A stretch of DNA of 64,000 nt from Pipra filicauda (GCF_003945595.2 NW_024104084.1:744001-808000), one strand, 5' to 3'. Positions 36,015-47,525 are shown, counted from the stretch's first letter. The notes: generated from the letters alone by a model not told the origin. Made by a program: numbers and translations.

Positions 36015-36385
36015 CAATGCTGTGTGCAGTTCTACTTTTCCTCATCTCTTAGAGCAAATAAGAGAACTGGAGAGGATATGGAAAAAAAAGGCAACAAGAA
36101 AGACCACAGGTATAAAACAGTATCCATGCATGAAACTCTGCAGCCTAGATAAAGACATGACTGAAAGACCATATGATAAGTGTCTATGAAAACAATGTTT
36201 ACTGTATCTTTCAAAATAAGCTAAGGCATGAAATGAAACTAGCAGGTGGGAATTTAGAAAAATTTTGAACAAAATGAACAAAAGGAAGTACTTCTTGGAG
36301 TTTCTTGCCATAGGATGTTGGGTATGCTAAAATTCCTATGGGTTTAAAAAAGAGAGAGAATAAGCTGAAAATCTGTTGGGAGTTA
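36015..36385 (+). mobile_element. Ancient reptile-type CR1 LINE relic
   Basis: The segment follows the C-terminal ORF2 region of the old CR1 lineage abundant in turtles and crocodilians: GTGTGCAGTTCTACTTTTCC, AGAGAACTGGAGAGGATATG, AAGGCAACAAGAAAGACCAC, then ATGAACAAAAGGAAGTACTT with CTTGGAGTTTCTTGCCATAG (family: gtggaactcattgccaggg) and GGGTTTAAAAAAGAGAGAGA. Several in-frame breaks and poor identity imply great age, well before the avian-type CR1s elsewhere in the window. The subfamily is not resolved. Confidence 0.75.
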
Positions 36386-38394
36386 TTACGCCCAAAGGTA
36401 CTGGCCTTGGACCAGGAAAAGCCTGAAACAAGAAGTCCTCAGGGAATATTTAGGAAAAATAACATTAGATGCTTGTGCTCTTCTCATGCAACATTTTTCT
36501 CCCTGAAGCTCTTCAGCGGAACTGGTCAGAAAAAGATGTTTAAAACCAAATTCCATTAGAAATCTTTTTTCAATAGAAATACTCTTTGTATGTGCATATG
36601 CATGTACATCTGTATGAAATACTGCTGAAAATTTTTGCTCGAAGTACCTTAGGAGAAATTTTGAGTAGTACATTTTCTGTTTGAATGTCATAATAGATTA
36701 TTTAAATTTAATATCCCAAAATGCAGTTGAACAAAAAATTATTTCATATGGAATACCCAAATGCACAGATAATCAGAATTAAGTTTTTTTAAAAAGTTTT
36801 GACAGATTTGAAGCAAGTATGTTTATGTGTGTTTCTAGGGGGGCATTCTTGAAAGTTTTTTTCAGGTCTTGTATTGATATCATATGGCACTGTTTCTCCT
36901 CAATAGCATTTTGTATACTGAAGACTTTACACTTGTTTCTGCATCAAAAAAATATTATTACCATATAATCTAGCAGACAGAGATCATAAGGACCTCACAT
37001 TATTAAAATATTTCCGTTTCTCTCCCAGGGTAGGATTATTATCTGCAGTTACACTGTCTAGTGACTTTCTTCCATCTCTAGGTTTAAAAATCCGAGCAAA
37101 TGAGTTTACTGAAAAAAAATAAAATAAAATAAAATAAGGCATAACACTGCTAAAACTATTTTTATGTAACTTTTTTTTTCCTGCCCGAAAATGCCATTTA
37201 AGTAAAACCAAAATGTTTCTGGAATGTGCTAATTTCAATAAAATTCTCCATGGAAATTTTTCTAAGCAGTTCCAGGTGGTAGGGATAGCTGTGTTTACTG
37301 TGCTTCTGACATTTCCTTCTGTAACTATTCTCTTTCACGTGAAATTCTGGTCTACATTTTGTTCTAAAATAAAATAAAACAAAAATACAAACAAAAAATC
37401 CCCAACCAACCAACCATCCAACCAAAACACATCCAAAAAAAAAAAAAAAAAAAAGATAGTGTTTAAGACTCAGAACCTTTCTGAAAATTCCATTTTTTGG
37501 TGAGTTCTACATATCACTTAAAGAATAAAGTATATTTATTAATGCTTTCCTTTTGCTTGATTATAAAGCACGATGAGATGAATTGCTTAACTGGTACAAA
37601 TATGGGTGGCACATCCACCCATGAAAATTCCTTTCCAAAGGGTTTCATTCTCCCTATCACTGCCAGCTCTGTACAGAAAACAAAGTCTTTCTTATTTGTT
37701 TTTATCATTTTTGAGCTTATTCTTTCTAAATGAATTCATTTCACCTTTGCCTCTCCTACAGTTTGCCATGCTGTGAACCAGGTTTGCTGGAACCTCTGAT
37801 GAGCCAGACCAGAGTCTCAGGTTAGACAACATTGCTTGAAGAGATTCCCAGACAACACTCAAGCACCTCTTCGACCTCTGAGCTTTGAATGTTTTTCTGT
37901 GCTCAAGAAAGTCCATGAAAAAAAACCAAAAACCAAGGTATCAGAGATTATATGGGTACAGACTGTAGATTATGCTAGGAAAGAAGATACAATTATAGAC
38001 TGAGACCCCAGAGAGTCTGGCTTAACATGGAGAGAGATACCTCCACGTGAACAGAGACTAAGTAAGCCTGCGTTACAAACTGACTCTTTCTCTGATCCTC
38101 TGCAAAGCTTCATGGAAATTACATCTCTCCCCTTTCAAAAAAAAAAAAAAAGAAAAAAAATAAAATGGGTGCTGAGAGGAGAAGATAAAGTTTAAACAAA
38201 GATGTATCTGCAGTTACAGAATCACAGGACACAGGCCTAGCTGCACTCAAGGGAGGATGAGCAATGCAGTCTGGCACTGACACTGTCTAATCTCTTCCCC
38301 AAAAGATCCTGAGCAACAAAGTTTCATGACATTGAGCCTCCATCACAAGAAGTAATGACCTGACTTTCACTGAATGATCGTATCCCCATTCCCT
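36386..38394. other. No recognised gene; A-rich tracts
   Basis: Contains (AAAAT)n at 37112-37136, an A/C-rich CCAACCAACC patch with a long A run at 37364-37455, and an A-rich tract at 38137-38164. Other sequence is unrecognised. Confidence 0.5.
37364..37455 (+). repeat. A-rich and (CCAA)n low-complexity tract
   Basis: AAAAT/AAAAC units pass into CCAACCAACC and then a run of about 20 A. A minus-strand open frame here is low-complexity and not a gene. Confidence 0.85.
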
Positions 38395-38545
38395 TTCCTT
38401 TCCGATCCTTCATGTGAGATGGGGAAATGCTGTTAGCCTTGCTTTAGAGGAGACAGTGAAAAAATAAATGTTTTGGCCAACATCACACAGGAAGGAAGAG
38501 CAGAAAGCTGAAACCATTTTGCCTAAATGCCACTCTCTGATTCTC
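38395..38545 (-). mobile_element. Ancient MIR-like SINE relic
   Basis: On the plus strand the complement of the MIR core is visible: GTGAGATGGGGAAATGCTGT, then GTTTTGGCCAACATCACACA followed by GGAAGGAAGAGCAGAAAGC and CTGAAACCATTTTGCC (MIR complement: cttgcccaaggtcacacagc, tagtaagtggcagagc, gggattcgaaccc). It then continues into CACTCTCTGATTC. The order of four motifs matches; divergence is high. Confidence 0.65.
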
Positions 38546-39027
38546 CTGTTCTTTCACAACTCTCTCTGCTTCTGAAACCTGACTATTATTATTACATTTC
38601 CTTCTTGCCTGCTGCTTTCAGTCCCTGTCATGGATAGAAGCATTTCACTTTTTTCCATTTGGGCATCCTCCCCAGGTTCCTGTGCGGATGCCCAGTGCCA
38701 CAGCCCAGAGGGATCAGCAGAGCCGGAGCTCAGCCCTGTGATCAGCTGGAATACACCAAACCACACAAACCAGCCTAAGAATCAACTCTGATTTCTCTCC
38801 AACCTTCAGCTGAGGAATTCAGAGAAAGATGAAGTATCAGGATGGGGGCAAGGGGGAAAGGTGAGGCATTTTGTCATTAACAATATAGCCTCACTTATCA
38901 CTTACAACTGGAAGAGCAGATAGCAGTTATTAAAAGATGTACCATTAGTACAAAAGCTCATTACCACGCTGTAATCCTTGTAAGCATTTGTGACTGATAC
39001 CAATGAAGTTGGCAGTGTGTAGAGGGG

Positions 39028-39076
39028 TTTTTTTTCTTTTTTTTTTCCTCTTTTTTTTTCTCCTTTCTATTTTTTG
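39028..39076 (+). repeat. T-rich tract
   Basis: Interrupted T runs over about 50 bp with a few C; low complexity. Confidence 0.85.
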
Positions 39077-39544
39077 TTAAATATAACTGGGATTGAGAAA
39101 GGAATCAGAGACTCAGGGATTGAAATACGCTTAGAGAAAATCCTGGTTTCAGCTTCATTAAAGAGAATGTTTATGGATCTATAAAAGGGCTGAGGAGTCA
39201 TGTGTGAATATTTTCCATCCTCCATTAAAAGGACTAAATTTCCCTTTCTTATATGAGGTAACATCATCTAGAATAGTCCTTCTCACATTTTATTTTTTAA
39301 ATATCTGACTTAACTTCTCCAACCACATTTGTCTCTTAGGTCCCAACTCTTTTCACTTCCTACCTGTTATTATGATGCTTTTCCTTCACCCATTTCCCCA
39401 TATTCTTTCTTCTCATTTGAAAGAGAGTTTGCCATCTTAAAAAACAATTCTCAATACAAACCAGGGCACGTTTCCATGCATCTGACAAATTTACCTTGGA
39501 AACTGCTATTCTACTCTGTTGACCATTGAACCTCCTCTGACCTA

Positions 39545-39745
39545 TGGTTTATTTCCAGCCATACCACTAACCTCCATTTTAACTGTTGGCAAATTATTTC
39601 ATTTTTCTGTGCATTTCAGCGCCTCAGGAAAGCCAGGATAAGAACATTTCCTTGTTTTATGAAGTTCTCTAAGAAATAGACAAGAAAAAGCTATAAAAAC
39701 CTAAGTAGTACTACTGGTAGTAATAATAACAATCATAATGGAGCT
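39545..39745 (+). mobile_element. Ancient MIR-like SINE relic
   Basis: TTATTTCCAGCCATACCACT is a degenerate match to the MIR cccggctctgccact word. It is followed by TTGGCAAATTATTTCATTTT (MIR: ttgggcaagttacttaacct), TCTGTGCATTTCAG, and GCCAGGATAAGAACATTTCC. At the right end ACTACTGGTAGTAATAATAAC resembles the ctactgtaat(aata)n terminus of the amniote tail also seen at 9683-9800. The copy is diverged but collinear. Confidence 0.55.
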
Positions 39746-41931
39746 AAAATGAGCCTGTGTTCCAAACTTTGATGTTTTTTTTTTTCCTTGAAAATATCAT
39801 TACAGAAATGGAAGGAGAAATAATGATAGAAAGGAAAATATATTTTGTTTTACTAACCCAGAAAAATAGATCTCCATGAGATTGGCTACCCAAAGCAATA
39901 TTTTGTTCAGTCCAAGAGAGTATAGGTGGCAGTTAGCATTCAGACACCTGGATTTAGGTGTTACAAAAATGAACAGAAACATCATATATGCAAGTTTTAT
40001 CTGCACATAAGTCACCTGGAAAATAGAGATCTCTTGGTTTCAAGGATTCCTCTGCACTGTAATTTAAGATCAATGGGTCAATTAAGTAAAATCACCTTGA
40101 TTCAGGATGAAAAATAAAAATGCTGAGTTTTTTCCATTCTGAAGACACATACAGGACTGAGAAGGGAGAGACTCTATGACTTATACCCAACTACTTGCAG
40201 CTTGTTTCTCCTGTCTTCAGGAAAAAAAATGCATTTTCGTGGTTATGCACAAGTAAACTCCAAGGGAATATTTAATTCATGTCACCTTAATGGGTAGAAA
40301 CACTCTTTGTGAGCTTGAATTTCAAACAAATAGTTGAGACCGCAAGGCTGCCAACACCTGACTGAAAGGCTGAAAGGCCACCACGGGTGAATTTTGGATG
40401 CAGATATAAATCTCATTAAATGTATTGATGTATTAAAGCTAATGTTTTGGCCAAAAAATATCCTTCAGGCTCAGCAAAAACAGGAAACAAACTGTTCTTT
40501 GTAGTATAACAGCTGGATTGTGTCAACGGCCTGAAACTAGAGTACTTGACAGGTTAGGTGATATGTAAAATGGAGGCTTGCCTGTACGTAAAAACAGTAC
40601 CAAAAGCTACCAAAATCTATAGTACTCTTAAAACAGAAAGAAATAACCAAGAGGCTGTGAGAGTGAGCTCAAAAAAAGGCAGAAAGGGTCAGTGCTTCTT
40701 GCACAGAGAATGTCCCAGTGTGATGGACATACAGTTTGACAAATGCAACTGACTTTTATTTCTGATCCAATATTGCTTTAGGCACTGTATGCAAATAGTC
40801 TTCTCCAAGACTTTACCTGGCTGTGATCCCTGAGGTCTCAGCTCAGTCAGGGATAGCACTGTCAGTCCCCAAAGGCTGCCTAGCCCTGGAGGCAGGGTGT
40901 GAGAGGTGAGATGTGTGCTCAACTCCGATTTGTCCCCACCTGGCAGTACTGACAGATTCACCTCGGAGAAGATCCCACCCTGGGGAAAATCTCCAGTGCT
41001 CCAACAACACCAGCACTGGTCACTGCTGAAGGAAAATAAATGGCTTCAAAAGAGACATCATTGGGCAGGAATTCAGATACCCCTTGACACAGAGAAAAGC
41101 TTGGGGGCAAGCCACTGTGCTGTCCTTGTTTCCCAGCCTGGTAGGTGTGCTCACAGAACCCCGAGAGCTGTCATGTATCATCCTACCTTCCCTACACAGA
41201 TGGCTCAGTAGCCCTTTCTGCCTTATCATCAGATCCCACAGCTCATACTTCTAATAATTTCTACAAGAGCCCTTCTCCTTCCTTCCCCTCAGTCTTTCCC
41301 TTCCTCCCCTCATTCCTCTGAATGATTCATGTTGAAGTTAGAAGGATTAAACAATATGTTATCTCAAATGCTGGTAATAGCTTCAGGTTAAAACCATGCA
41401 AGAGGCAAGAGGCACCTTGTTGCTTAAGTTATGCAGAGACCAGAGGCTCTGGAGCAATAGAATCTTTTTGCAGACTTTTATCATACCCACTCCTATAATG
41501 TATTATAAATCATTGCCTTCCCACTCAGCATCCTGGAGTCACCAATATTCAACAGCATGCTTTTCTTTTCCTGGAAATAAATTAATATATATTTTTAAAA
41601 AAATACTGACTGGATTTACTGTTTGGAAAAGTGAGCATTTGAGAAATGGTGTGAATGGATGTCTTGTGAATTCATACACAGCTCCAAAGTCCTTTCACCA
41701 CCCTGTTGTCTGCTACAGTCCAGCTTCCTTCCCAATTCTTGCTTTTGGAGGCTATGTCATTCACCCCAGTACTGCTTTATTCTTTATTATTCTGCTCTTT
41801 TTCATCATTTCCCTTCAACCCTGTCAAAGCATTTGAAGTCAAAGCCTAATTCAAAGTCTAGTGAAGCCTACCGAGACTAATAGCAGTTTTTCATTTGATT
41901 TAAGTGGACTTTTGATATGGTCTTCAGTGCT
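39746..41931. other. No recognised gene
   Basis: The segment 40750-41290 is noticeably more GC-rich than its surroundings and may hold an unrecognised repeat. An open plus-strand frame at 41396-41836 (146 codons) has no recognisable domain and is rich in low-complexity hydrophobic residues, so it was not called. Confidence 0.45.
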
Positions 41932-42735
41932 GATTCAGAGGGACCTGGAAAAGCACAGGAAGTGGACCCATGGAAATTTCATGAGGTTTAACAGTACCAA
42001 GTGCAAGGTGCTACACTGGGGTCAGGGCAACCCCCAGTACCAACACAGGCTGGGGGATGAACAGATCAAGAGCAGCCCTGCTGAGAAGGACTTGGGGTGC
42101 TGGTGGGTGAGAGGCTGGACATGACCCAGCCATGTGCACTCACAGCCCAGAAACCAATCCTGTCCTGGGCTGCATCCAAAGCAGGATGGGCAGGAGGTGA
42201 GGGAGGGGATTCTGCCCCTCTGCTCTGCTGTGGTGAGACCCCACCTGGAGCACTGCATCCAACTCTGGGGTCCCCAGGGCAGGAAGGACATCAACCTGTT
42301 GGAGTAAGTCCAGAGGAGGGCACAAAGATAATTAGAGGGTTGAGAGTATTGGATTTATCCATTCTGGAGGGGACAAGGCTTCAGGGAAACCTAATTGCAG
42401 CCATCCAGTACCTGAAGGGAGCCCACAAGAAAGATGGAGAGGGGCTATTTAGAAGAGCATGGAGTGACAGGACAAGAGGAAATGGCTCTGAACCAAAAAA
42501 GAGCAGGTTTAGACTAGGTTTTGGGAAGAAATTCTTTCTGTGAGGGTGGAGAGGCCCTGGCAAACACTGCCCAGGGAAGTTGTGGATGTCCATCCCTGAG
42601 AGTGTCCAAGGCCAGGCTGGATGGAACTCTGAGTAACCTGGTCTAGTGGAAGGTGTCCCTGTCCACAGAAGGGGAGTTGGAACTAGTTAATCTTTAAGAT
42701 TTATTCCAACTGAGGCCATTCTTTGATTCTGTGAT
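41932..42735 (+). mobile_element. CR1 LINE, 804 bp, with readable ORF2 remnants
   Basis: The best-preserved CR1 in the window covers the C-terminal part of ORF2 (downstream of the reverse-transcriptase core) and the 3' UTR, ending GATTCTGTGAT at 42725-42735. Remnant protein reads FMRFNSTKCKVLHWGQGNPQ near 41980-42040. After a frame change near 42095 it reads [18 protein letters not shown], and after another break LIAAIQYLKGAHKKDGEGLF near 42390-42450, then SDRTRGNGSEPKKSRFRLGF. These are the family's conserved C-terminal motifs. At least two frameshifts and a stop near 42541 make it inactive. It is truncated 5' of the reverse-transcriptase C-terminus. Confidence 0.95.
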
Positions 42736-44669
42736 ACCCCTAACTATTTTTCCAGCACCCTTTATAACTTTTTTGCTTATACTTAGAACTCTTTAACTCC
42801 TGTGAGCTTTTTTAGTGGTCATGAAGCTTGTTCGTCATTGCTGAACCTCATTTTTAGTTCTTGATGAATCTACAACTCATGGAATCTGGGCAAAATCTAT
42901 CGACATTTTCATTATTAACTTGTGCAAAACAGGTAAAAGATTTATAGATTTCTCTTTTTTAAACACTCCAAAAAAAGTGTACTGTTTTTAGTTCAACCCC
43001 ATAATAATCTGAAGATTACTGCCTAGCAATGTTTATTTGTGGTGGTTTTTTTTTTCTTATGAATCCAATTAGTTTTGGGATTTTTGGTAGTTTAAACATG
43101 TTAGGTCAAATTTTCATCTTTTTTTCCCCCCTACAAACTTCTTCTGAAAAGATAAATAATGGTAGTACACAGAGGAAATAATTCTTAGAGTTTATATTCT
43201 GAGATAAATTTCAAAACTCCTGGAAATCTCATGAGATGGTGCTGACATTAAACTGTCAATATTCAGTCCATGTAAAGACAGTTGAGCAAGTTTGAATATA
43301 GACTACTTAAGAAAACCAGGTTGTGAGTCATTTTAAGCACACACAAAAAAATATCTTCCATATTTTGAAATACTGACTAGCACTTGACAGTACATAGTCT
43401 TAGTCCATGGTCAGTTTTCCTTCCCTCTATGGTCAGAGACGTCTACATTAATAGTGCAAACACTGCAAGTGTTGTGCTAAGTACTGTTGAAAGAGGAAGG
43501 AATTGGAGACTTTCAGTCTCAGACAGGTTCACTGTTGTGCCAGGTTAGAAGACCTATCTGAGTTAGACCTGTTTATTTCACAAATTCAGCATACAAGGAG
43601 TGTTTATCAAGCCTCACATAGTAGAAGGAGGAATATTTGTTAACCATTCCTTGGTGAAAATCAGTTGTTTCCAGTGTCTGAGACAGATCTCTGTAGAGGT
43701 ATACACATAGTGCTGTCTTAAACTGCTTCAGGATTTCTTTGCATGATAAAACTACCCAGTCACCTTGTTCTGTCCCAAGATCCAGTTCCATTACTGGGTT
43801 CTATTACTTCTCTGTTACAAGGCAAAGGACAAGAAAAACAGGAGGGGGCAAATGTCTGCAACTAAAAAAATTAATTACCATTTACCAACCTGGTAAACTG
43901 TGGCATTAATTTGAGGGTTATCATAGTTTTTAACTTTGGGTAATGCCCTTGGGCCTACCTATTCCTGTTTAATTTTTTTTATATTTATCTTCTTTAGATG
44001 ATTAACTACCCTATATCCCCCCAAATCTAAGAGAGAGACAAAGAGAAATCTCTGGAAAATGATCAGGATCTGGACTGGATTCTCAAGTCCTGGCATTGCC
44101 TCTGAGGAAAACCTGGGAAAATCCCACTCCTCACATGGACACTTCCTCAAAGTGGATGGATCCCCTGTGCTGCTTCATAGTGCCTCCATTTGCCTCTCTG
44201 AAATAGACTGCCCAGCTCCGGCCTGTGCTGATTAGTGCTCGGGGACCCTGACAGCACCAGGGGTGGGATGATTTGGTGTTTCTGCAACACCATTCTGCAA
44301 TTCCCCTGCTGTTCTACCTTCCCCCAGTGTTTTCTACAGTGTTTTGTTGGAGTTTGTTTTGAAAGTGTTATTGCATGCAGTGCTGAGAATGGATTATCCC
44401 TTGTTATGAATTTATACAGCACCCTAAGGGTCCCTTGATTTGTACTGTAGAGTTTCTCATGAATAGATCTCAGCTGGGACCTGAGAGCTATGAAGTGAGG
44501 CCGAGCGGTTCGCTCTCTTCTAGATGAACTGTGAGCAGGGGACTCAATGATATACAGAGAGAAAGGCTCACTGCTGAGGGGAAGACTTGCAGGAGTCTCT
44601 TCTTAAGATACCAGCCAAGAAAGTACTCAAAACGTAATATGTATTCCTAGCCTTTTCCTTTGAGCAAAT
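42736..44669. other. No recognised gene
   Basis: AT-rich sequence with T tracts near 43047 and 43120. No repeat family or coding segment recognised. Confidence 0.5.
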
Positions 44670-45000
44670 AACCACCCCCCCAGAAAAACCCACAAAAGAA
44701 ACAACAACAAACACAAAACAAAACAAAACAAACAGAAAACACCAAAAAACCAAAACAACCCCTCCCAAAAAAAATTCAAAAAAATAAAAAAAACAAAACC
44801 AACCAAAAAACCCAACTAACCAAACAAAAAAACCCAAAACAACCAACAACAACAACAACAACAACAACAAAAACCAAGCTAAAACCAAACCAAAAACAAA
44901 CAAAAAAAGGAACAAAAAAAACCCCCAAACCCAATCAACCAAACAACAACAACAACAACAACCAAAAAAACAAAAAAAAACAAAAACAAAAACACCATCA
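44670..45000 (+). repeat. A/C-only low-complexity tract with (CAA)n and (CAAAA)n
   Basis: Over about 330 bp the plus strand is almost exclusively A and C, with only a handful of G and few T. It includes (CAA)n runs near 44845-44870 and 44944-44962 and CAAAA units near 44711-44732. The strand asymmetry creates a 147-codon minus-strand open frame (44568-45011) composed mainly of Phe, Leu, Val, Cys and Gly; it is a composition artefact and not a gene. Confidence 0.9.
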
Positions 45001-45394
45001 TAACTCTGCAAACTAGCCTGTAAAGTTAAGGAATTAGAAACCTCCTATAGCAAGCTCAAATAGCAGCCAGCTGCTCCCATTCTATATATACATGCTCACC
45101 AACATATAACCAAGGAGTATGGTTGACTGGGTGACCTCGAAGATCAGAGGGAGCCTGTGGCTGGGAAGATGATACAATAGGTCATGGTAGAGACTTGGAC
45201 CTGCTTCCTCCCTATGTGACGACCCCAAAAGGACTAAACCCATTCTAGTGAGCCACAGCCTAACTGCAAGATAGAAAGCCCTGAAAAGTAAAGGTCGTCT
45301 GTTTGGACTCTTCCACACAAAGTTTAAGTCACACGTTTCCTGAATACAAACTACTGAAAGTTTATTCTCCAAAGACATGCCCTAAGTGCTATAT
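45001..45394. other. No recognised feature
   Basis: Unrecognised sequence between the A/C tract and the ancient SINE. Confidence 0.5.
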
Positions 45395-45560
45395 ATGAAA
45401 CCAGTGTTGCACTGGGAGTCAGGGAAGTGAGTTCTTCTCCCTGAGACTACTCTGTGTGTAACACTATGTCCTTATTTACTCTCTGACTCCACTGTCTAAC
45501 AGGTCTCTAAACTCTTGAGGACATGGGCTGTCTCTGCCTCACAGCTGAGCTCAGTTGTCT
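45395..45560 (+). mobile_element. Composite ancient amniote SINE (MIR-like)
   Basis: Three parts appear in order. The tRNA-derived head is GTGTTGCACTGGGAGTCAGG followed by GAAGTGAGTTCTTCTCCCTG (family: gcactggactgggagtcagg, agacctgggttctattcctg). The core is CTCTGTGTGTAACACTATGTC then ACTCTCTGACTCCACTG (family: gctgtgtgaccttgggcaag, cctctctgtgcctcag). The tail is TCTCTAAACTCTTGAGGACA then TGGGCTGTCTCTGCC (family: aatgtaagctctttggggca, gggactgtctct). Having head, core and tail together makes this the most complete ancient SINE here. Confidence 0.6.
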
Positions 45561-47387
45561 TCTTTGGATATTGATTTTTCTGTAGGCATTACTTGCTATC
45601 GTCTCACAGAGAAATGGAGATGCAGAAGGCTAAAACTGGTATATAATTCCCTGAAAAATGACTGCTCGGTGAGACTAAAGTCATGCTTTCTTCAGCAGCT
45701 GCTAAGTAGCATAGGAAAGACAGCGGCACCTCTCAGCAAAGTCTTCCTAGTGATAGATTTTGATAGTTTAGAAATATGAGACTAAGAATGTCATACTGTA
45801 ATAGCCAACCCTGAGTGCAAAAAGCTTTGCTAATAAAAGGACCAAGTTAAAAATACAAAGAAAAACTGAGAGTGGAATTTAGGTTTGGGGAGTTTTTTGG
45901 GGGTTTTTTTGAGATTTTTTGTTTGTTTGGTTGTTTGTTTACGTAATTTCTAATTATGTAGAGATTTCTGCCAGCACTTGAAGGGAGATCATATTTCATC
46001 ATACTGGTAGTCAGCATAGCTGGCAAAGACCAAGTTCCCTCCTTCTCCAGGAAGAAAGGAATTCACAAAACAATTTGGAGAAAGAGCAAGAAACTGAGTT
46101 CAAATCTCTGATAATTGAGATGCTATATAGCAATCCAACTACACGGATTCTATCAGTTCTCTATCAATTTGGTCATCCTGCTCTCGAAAAAATGACAGAA
46201 GTGTTTGTTTCTGAAATGACTTTTGATGAATGCTGGGGAGCTTAATAAAGAAAAAAACAAATCTTGGTGATGCATTAGAATGAGAGTGTCAGGCCCATGT
46301 GTTGAATATATTCTGGCACAAATATTATCCTCACTAATGATGCTTCCATGAAAACATAAAGATCAAGGAAAGGAAAAGGAATAACAACATCTTTCATTGT
46401 GTTTCTGTGTGTCTGATAAAGTCATTAGGGAAAACATGAAAATGGCTTTTTGATGCTGATGCTGCATAAACATGTTTTCTGAAGGAAAATGTTTTCACAT
46501 TATCCTAAGAGGTGAAAAAAAGGAGAGATTAAACTCCCAGGCTTCCTACACTGAGGGGTGATTTTCCTTAGCCCCACTGACAGAGGGGAGAATGGCTCAG
46601 ATAAATGACAATAAGGGTGGATAAAGGGGTGCAATCATCCTCTCTGTCTGGAGGAAATACAGAGAAGGAACAGAATAGGGCACAAAGATCAGGGGAAAGC
46701 AGAGCTCGTGAAAAAAGCTACAGGGAAGCTAGGCAGCTGGGCATTTTACCTTGGGAGATTACCTGAACAGTAAAGGTTGAACAAGAATATCCTCATAAGG
46801 CTGGTACATCAGAGAACTTGCTTCAGTTCCTGGAACTTACACAAAGATACCTACAAAGATACCTTTCCTCTACTGGGAAAGGCTGGGTTCTAACCCACAC
46901 CTTCCATTTTACATATGGAATCCATGCAGGCATGTACTGGGGTCAGGGTCTGAAGTTTCCCTGTAAGGGAACTTCCAAGAATGTTATGTTCTCTCAGACC
47001 AAGCTCTCACAAGGCACGCTGGCCAAACAGAAAATATGCAGTAGGGACTAAATGCCCTGTAACCCATCCTTTCTGAGCATGTCCTGAGCTCAGACCTTTT
47101 CAGTCAGTTTATGTGCTTTGAGTTCAAGTTATAGAGACAAACTGGTAGTGGGAAGACCAACTGCCTGACACTACTGAGACAGCAGTTCTACATGAGACCA
47201 GTACTTAAGGTTATATAGACTTCCTCTTGCTTTATATATCTGATCTTTTGTTATTCTGTGACACAAACTGATACCATGGCTTCTGGAACGTGGAATAAAT
47301 TTGCAGGATAGTTATTACTTTGTGCAGTTTTTCTGTGCTGAGAATATTTTGTTTTGTGCTGCAACTTTCTGATTCATTCTAATTACA
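45561..47387. other. No recognised gene; G/T-rich tract
   Basis: A G/T-rich low-complexity tract spans 45881-45942. A 12-bp direct duplication ACAAAGATACCT x2 is at about 46840-46863. The rest is unrecognised. Confidence 0.5.
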
Positions 47388-47525
47388 GATTACAGAATAT
47401 TCTGAGTTGGAAGGGAGCCATGAGGGTTTTTAAGTCCAGCTCTTAAGTCAATGCCCCATACAGGGATTGAACCCCCAACCTTGGCATTATTAGCACCAGG
47501 CTTTAACCAGCTGAGCTAATGCATG
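47388..47525 (-). mobile_element. Intact passerine tRNA-Ile SINE (TguSINE1-like)
   Basis: Read on the minus strand, the head is tRNA-Ile-like. The A box TAGCTCAGCTGG is at 47507-47518. An anticodon-loop word CTAATAA (anticodon AAT) lies within GGTGCTAATAATGCC. The B box GGTTCAATCCC is at 47463-47473 and continues into CTGTATGGGGC, close to the tRNA acceptor end. A short body (TTGACTTAAGAGCTGGACTT) and a CR1-like 3' end (CCCTTCCAACTCAGAATATT, then a duplicated TCTGTAA) follow. A CR1-type tail implies mobilisation by the CR1 enzyme. It is not a functional tRNA, because the cloverleaf is decayed at the acceptor and D arm and the tail is attached. The family name is from memory. Confidence 0.88.

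Noticed and set aside
40750..41290. GC-richer segment as a possible exon cluster
   Set aside because: Frames on both strands are short and unrelated to known proteins; may be an unrecognised repeat.
41396..41836. 146-codon plus-strand open frame
   Set aside because: No recognisable domain or splice context; hydrophobic low-complexity end; consistent with chance in AT-rich DNA.
42097..42543. 148-codon plus-strand open frame
   Set aside because: It is a remnant of CR1 ORF2 inside the LINE at 41932-42735 and not a host gene.
44568..45011. 147-codon minus-strand open frame
   Set aside because: It is the complement of an A/C-only tract and encodes mostly Phe, Leu, Val, Cys and Gly; composition artefact.
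47459..47525. tRNA-Ile gene
   Set aside because: The acceptor and D-arm pairing has decayed and a CR1-like tail is attached; it is a SINE head.
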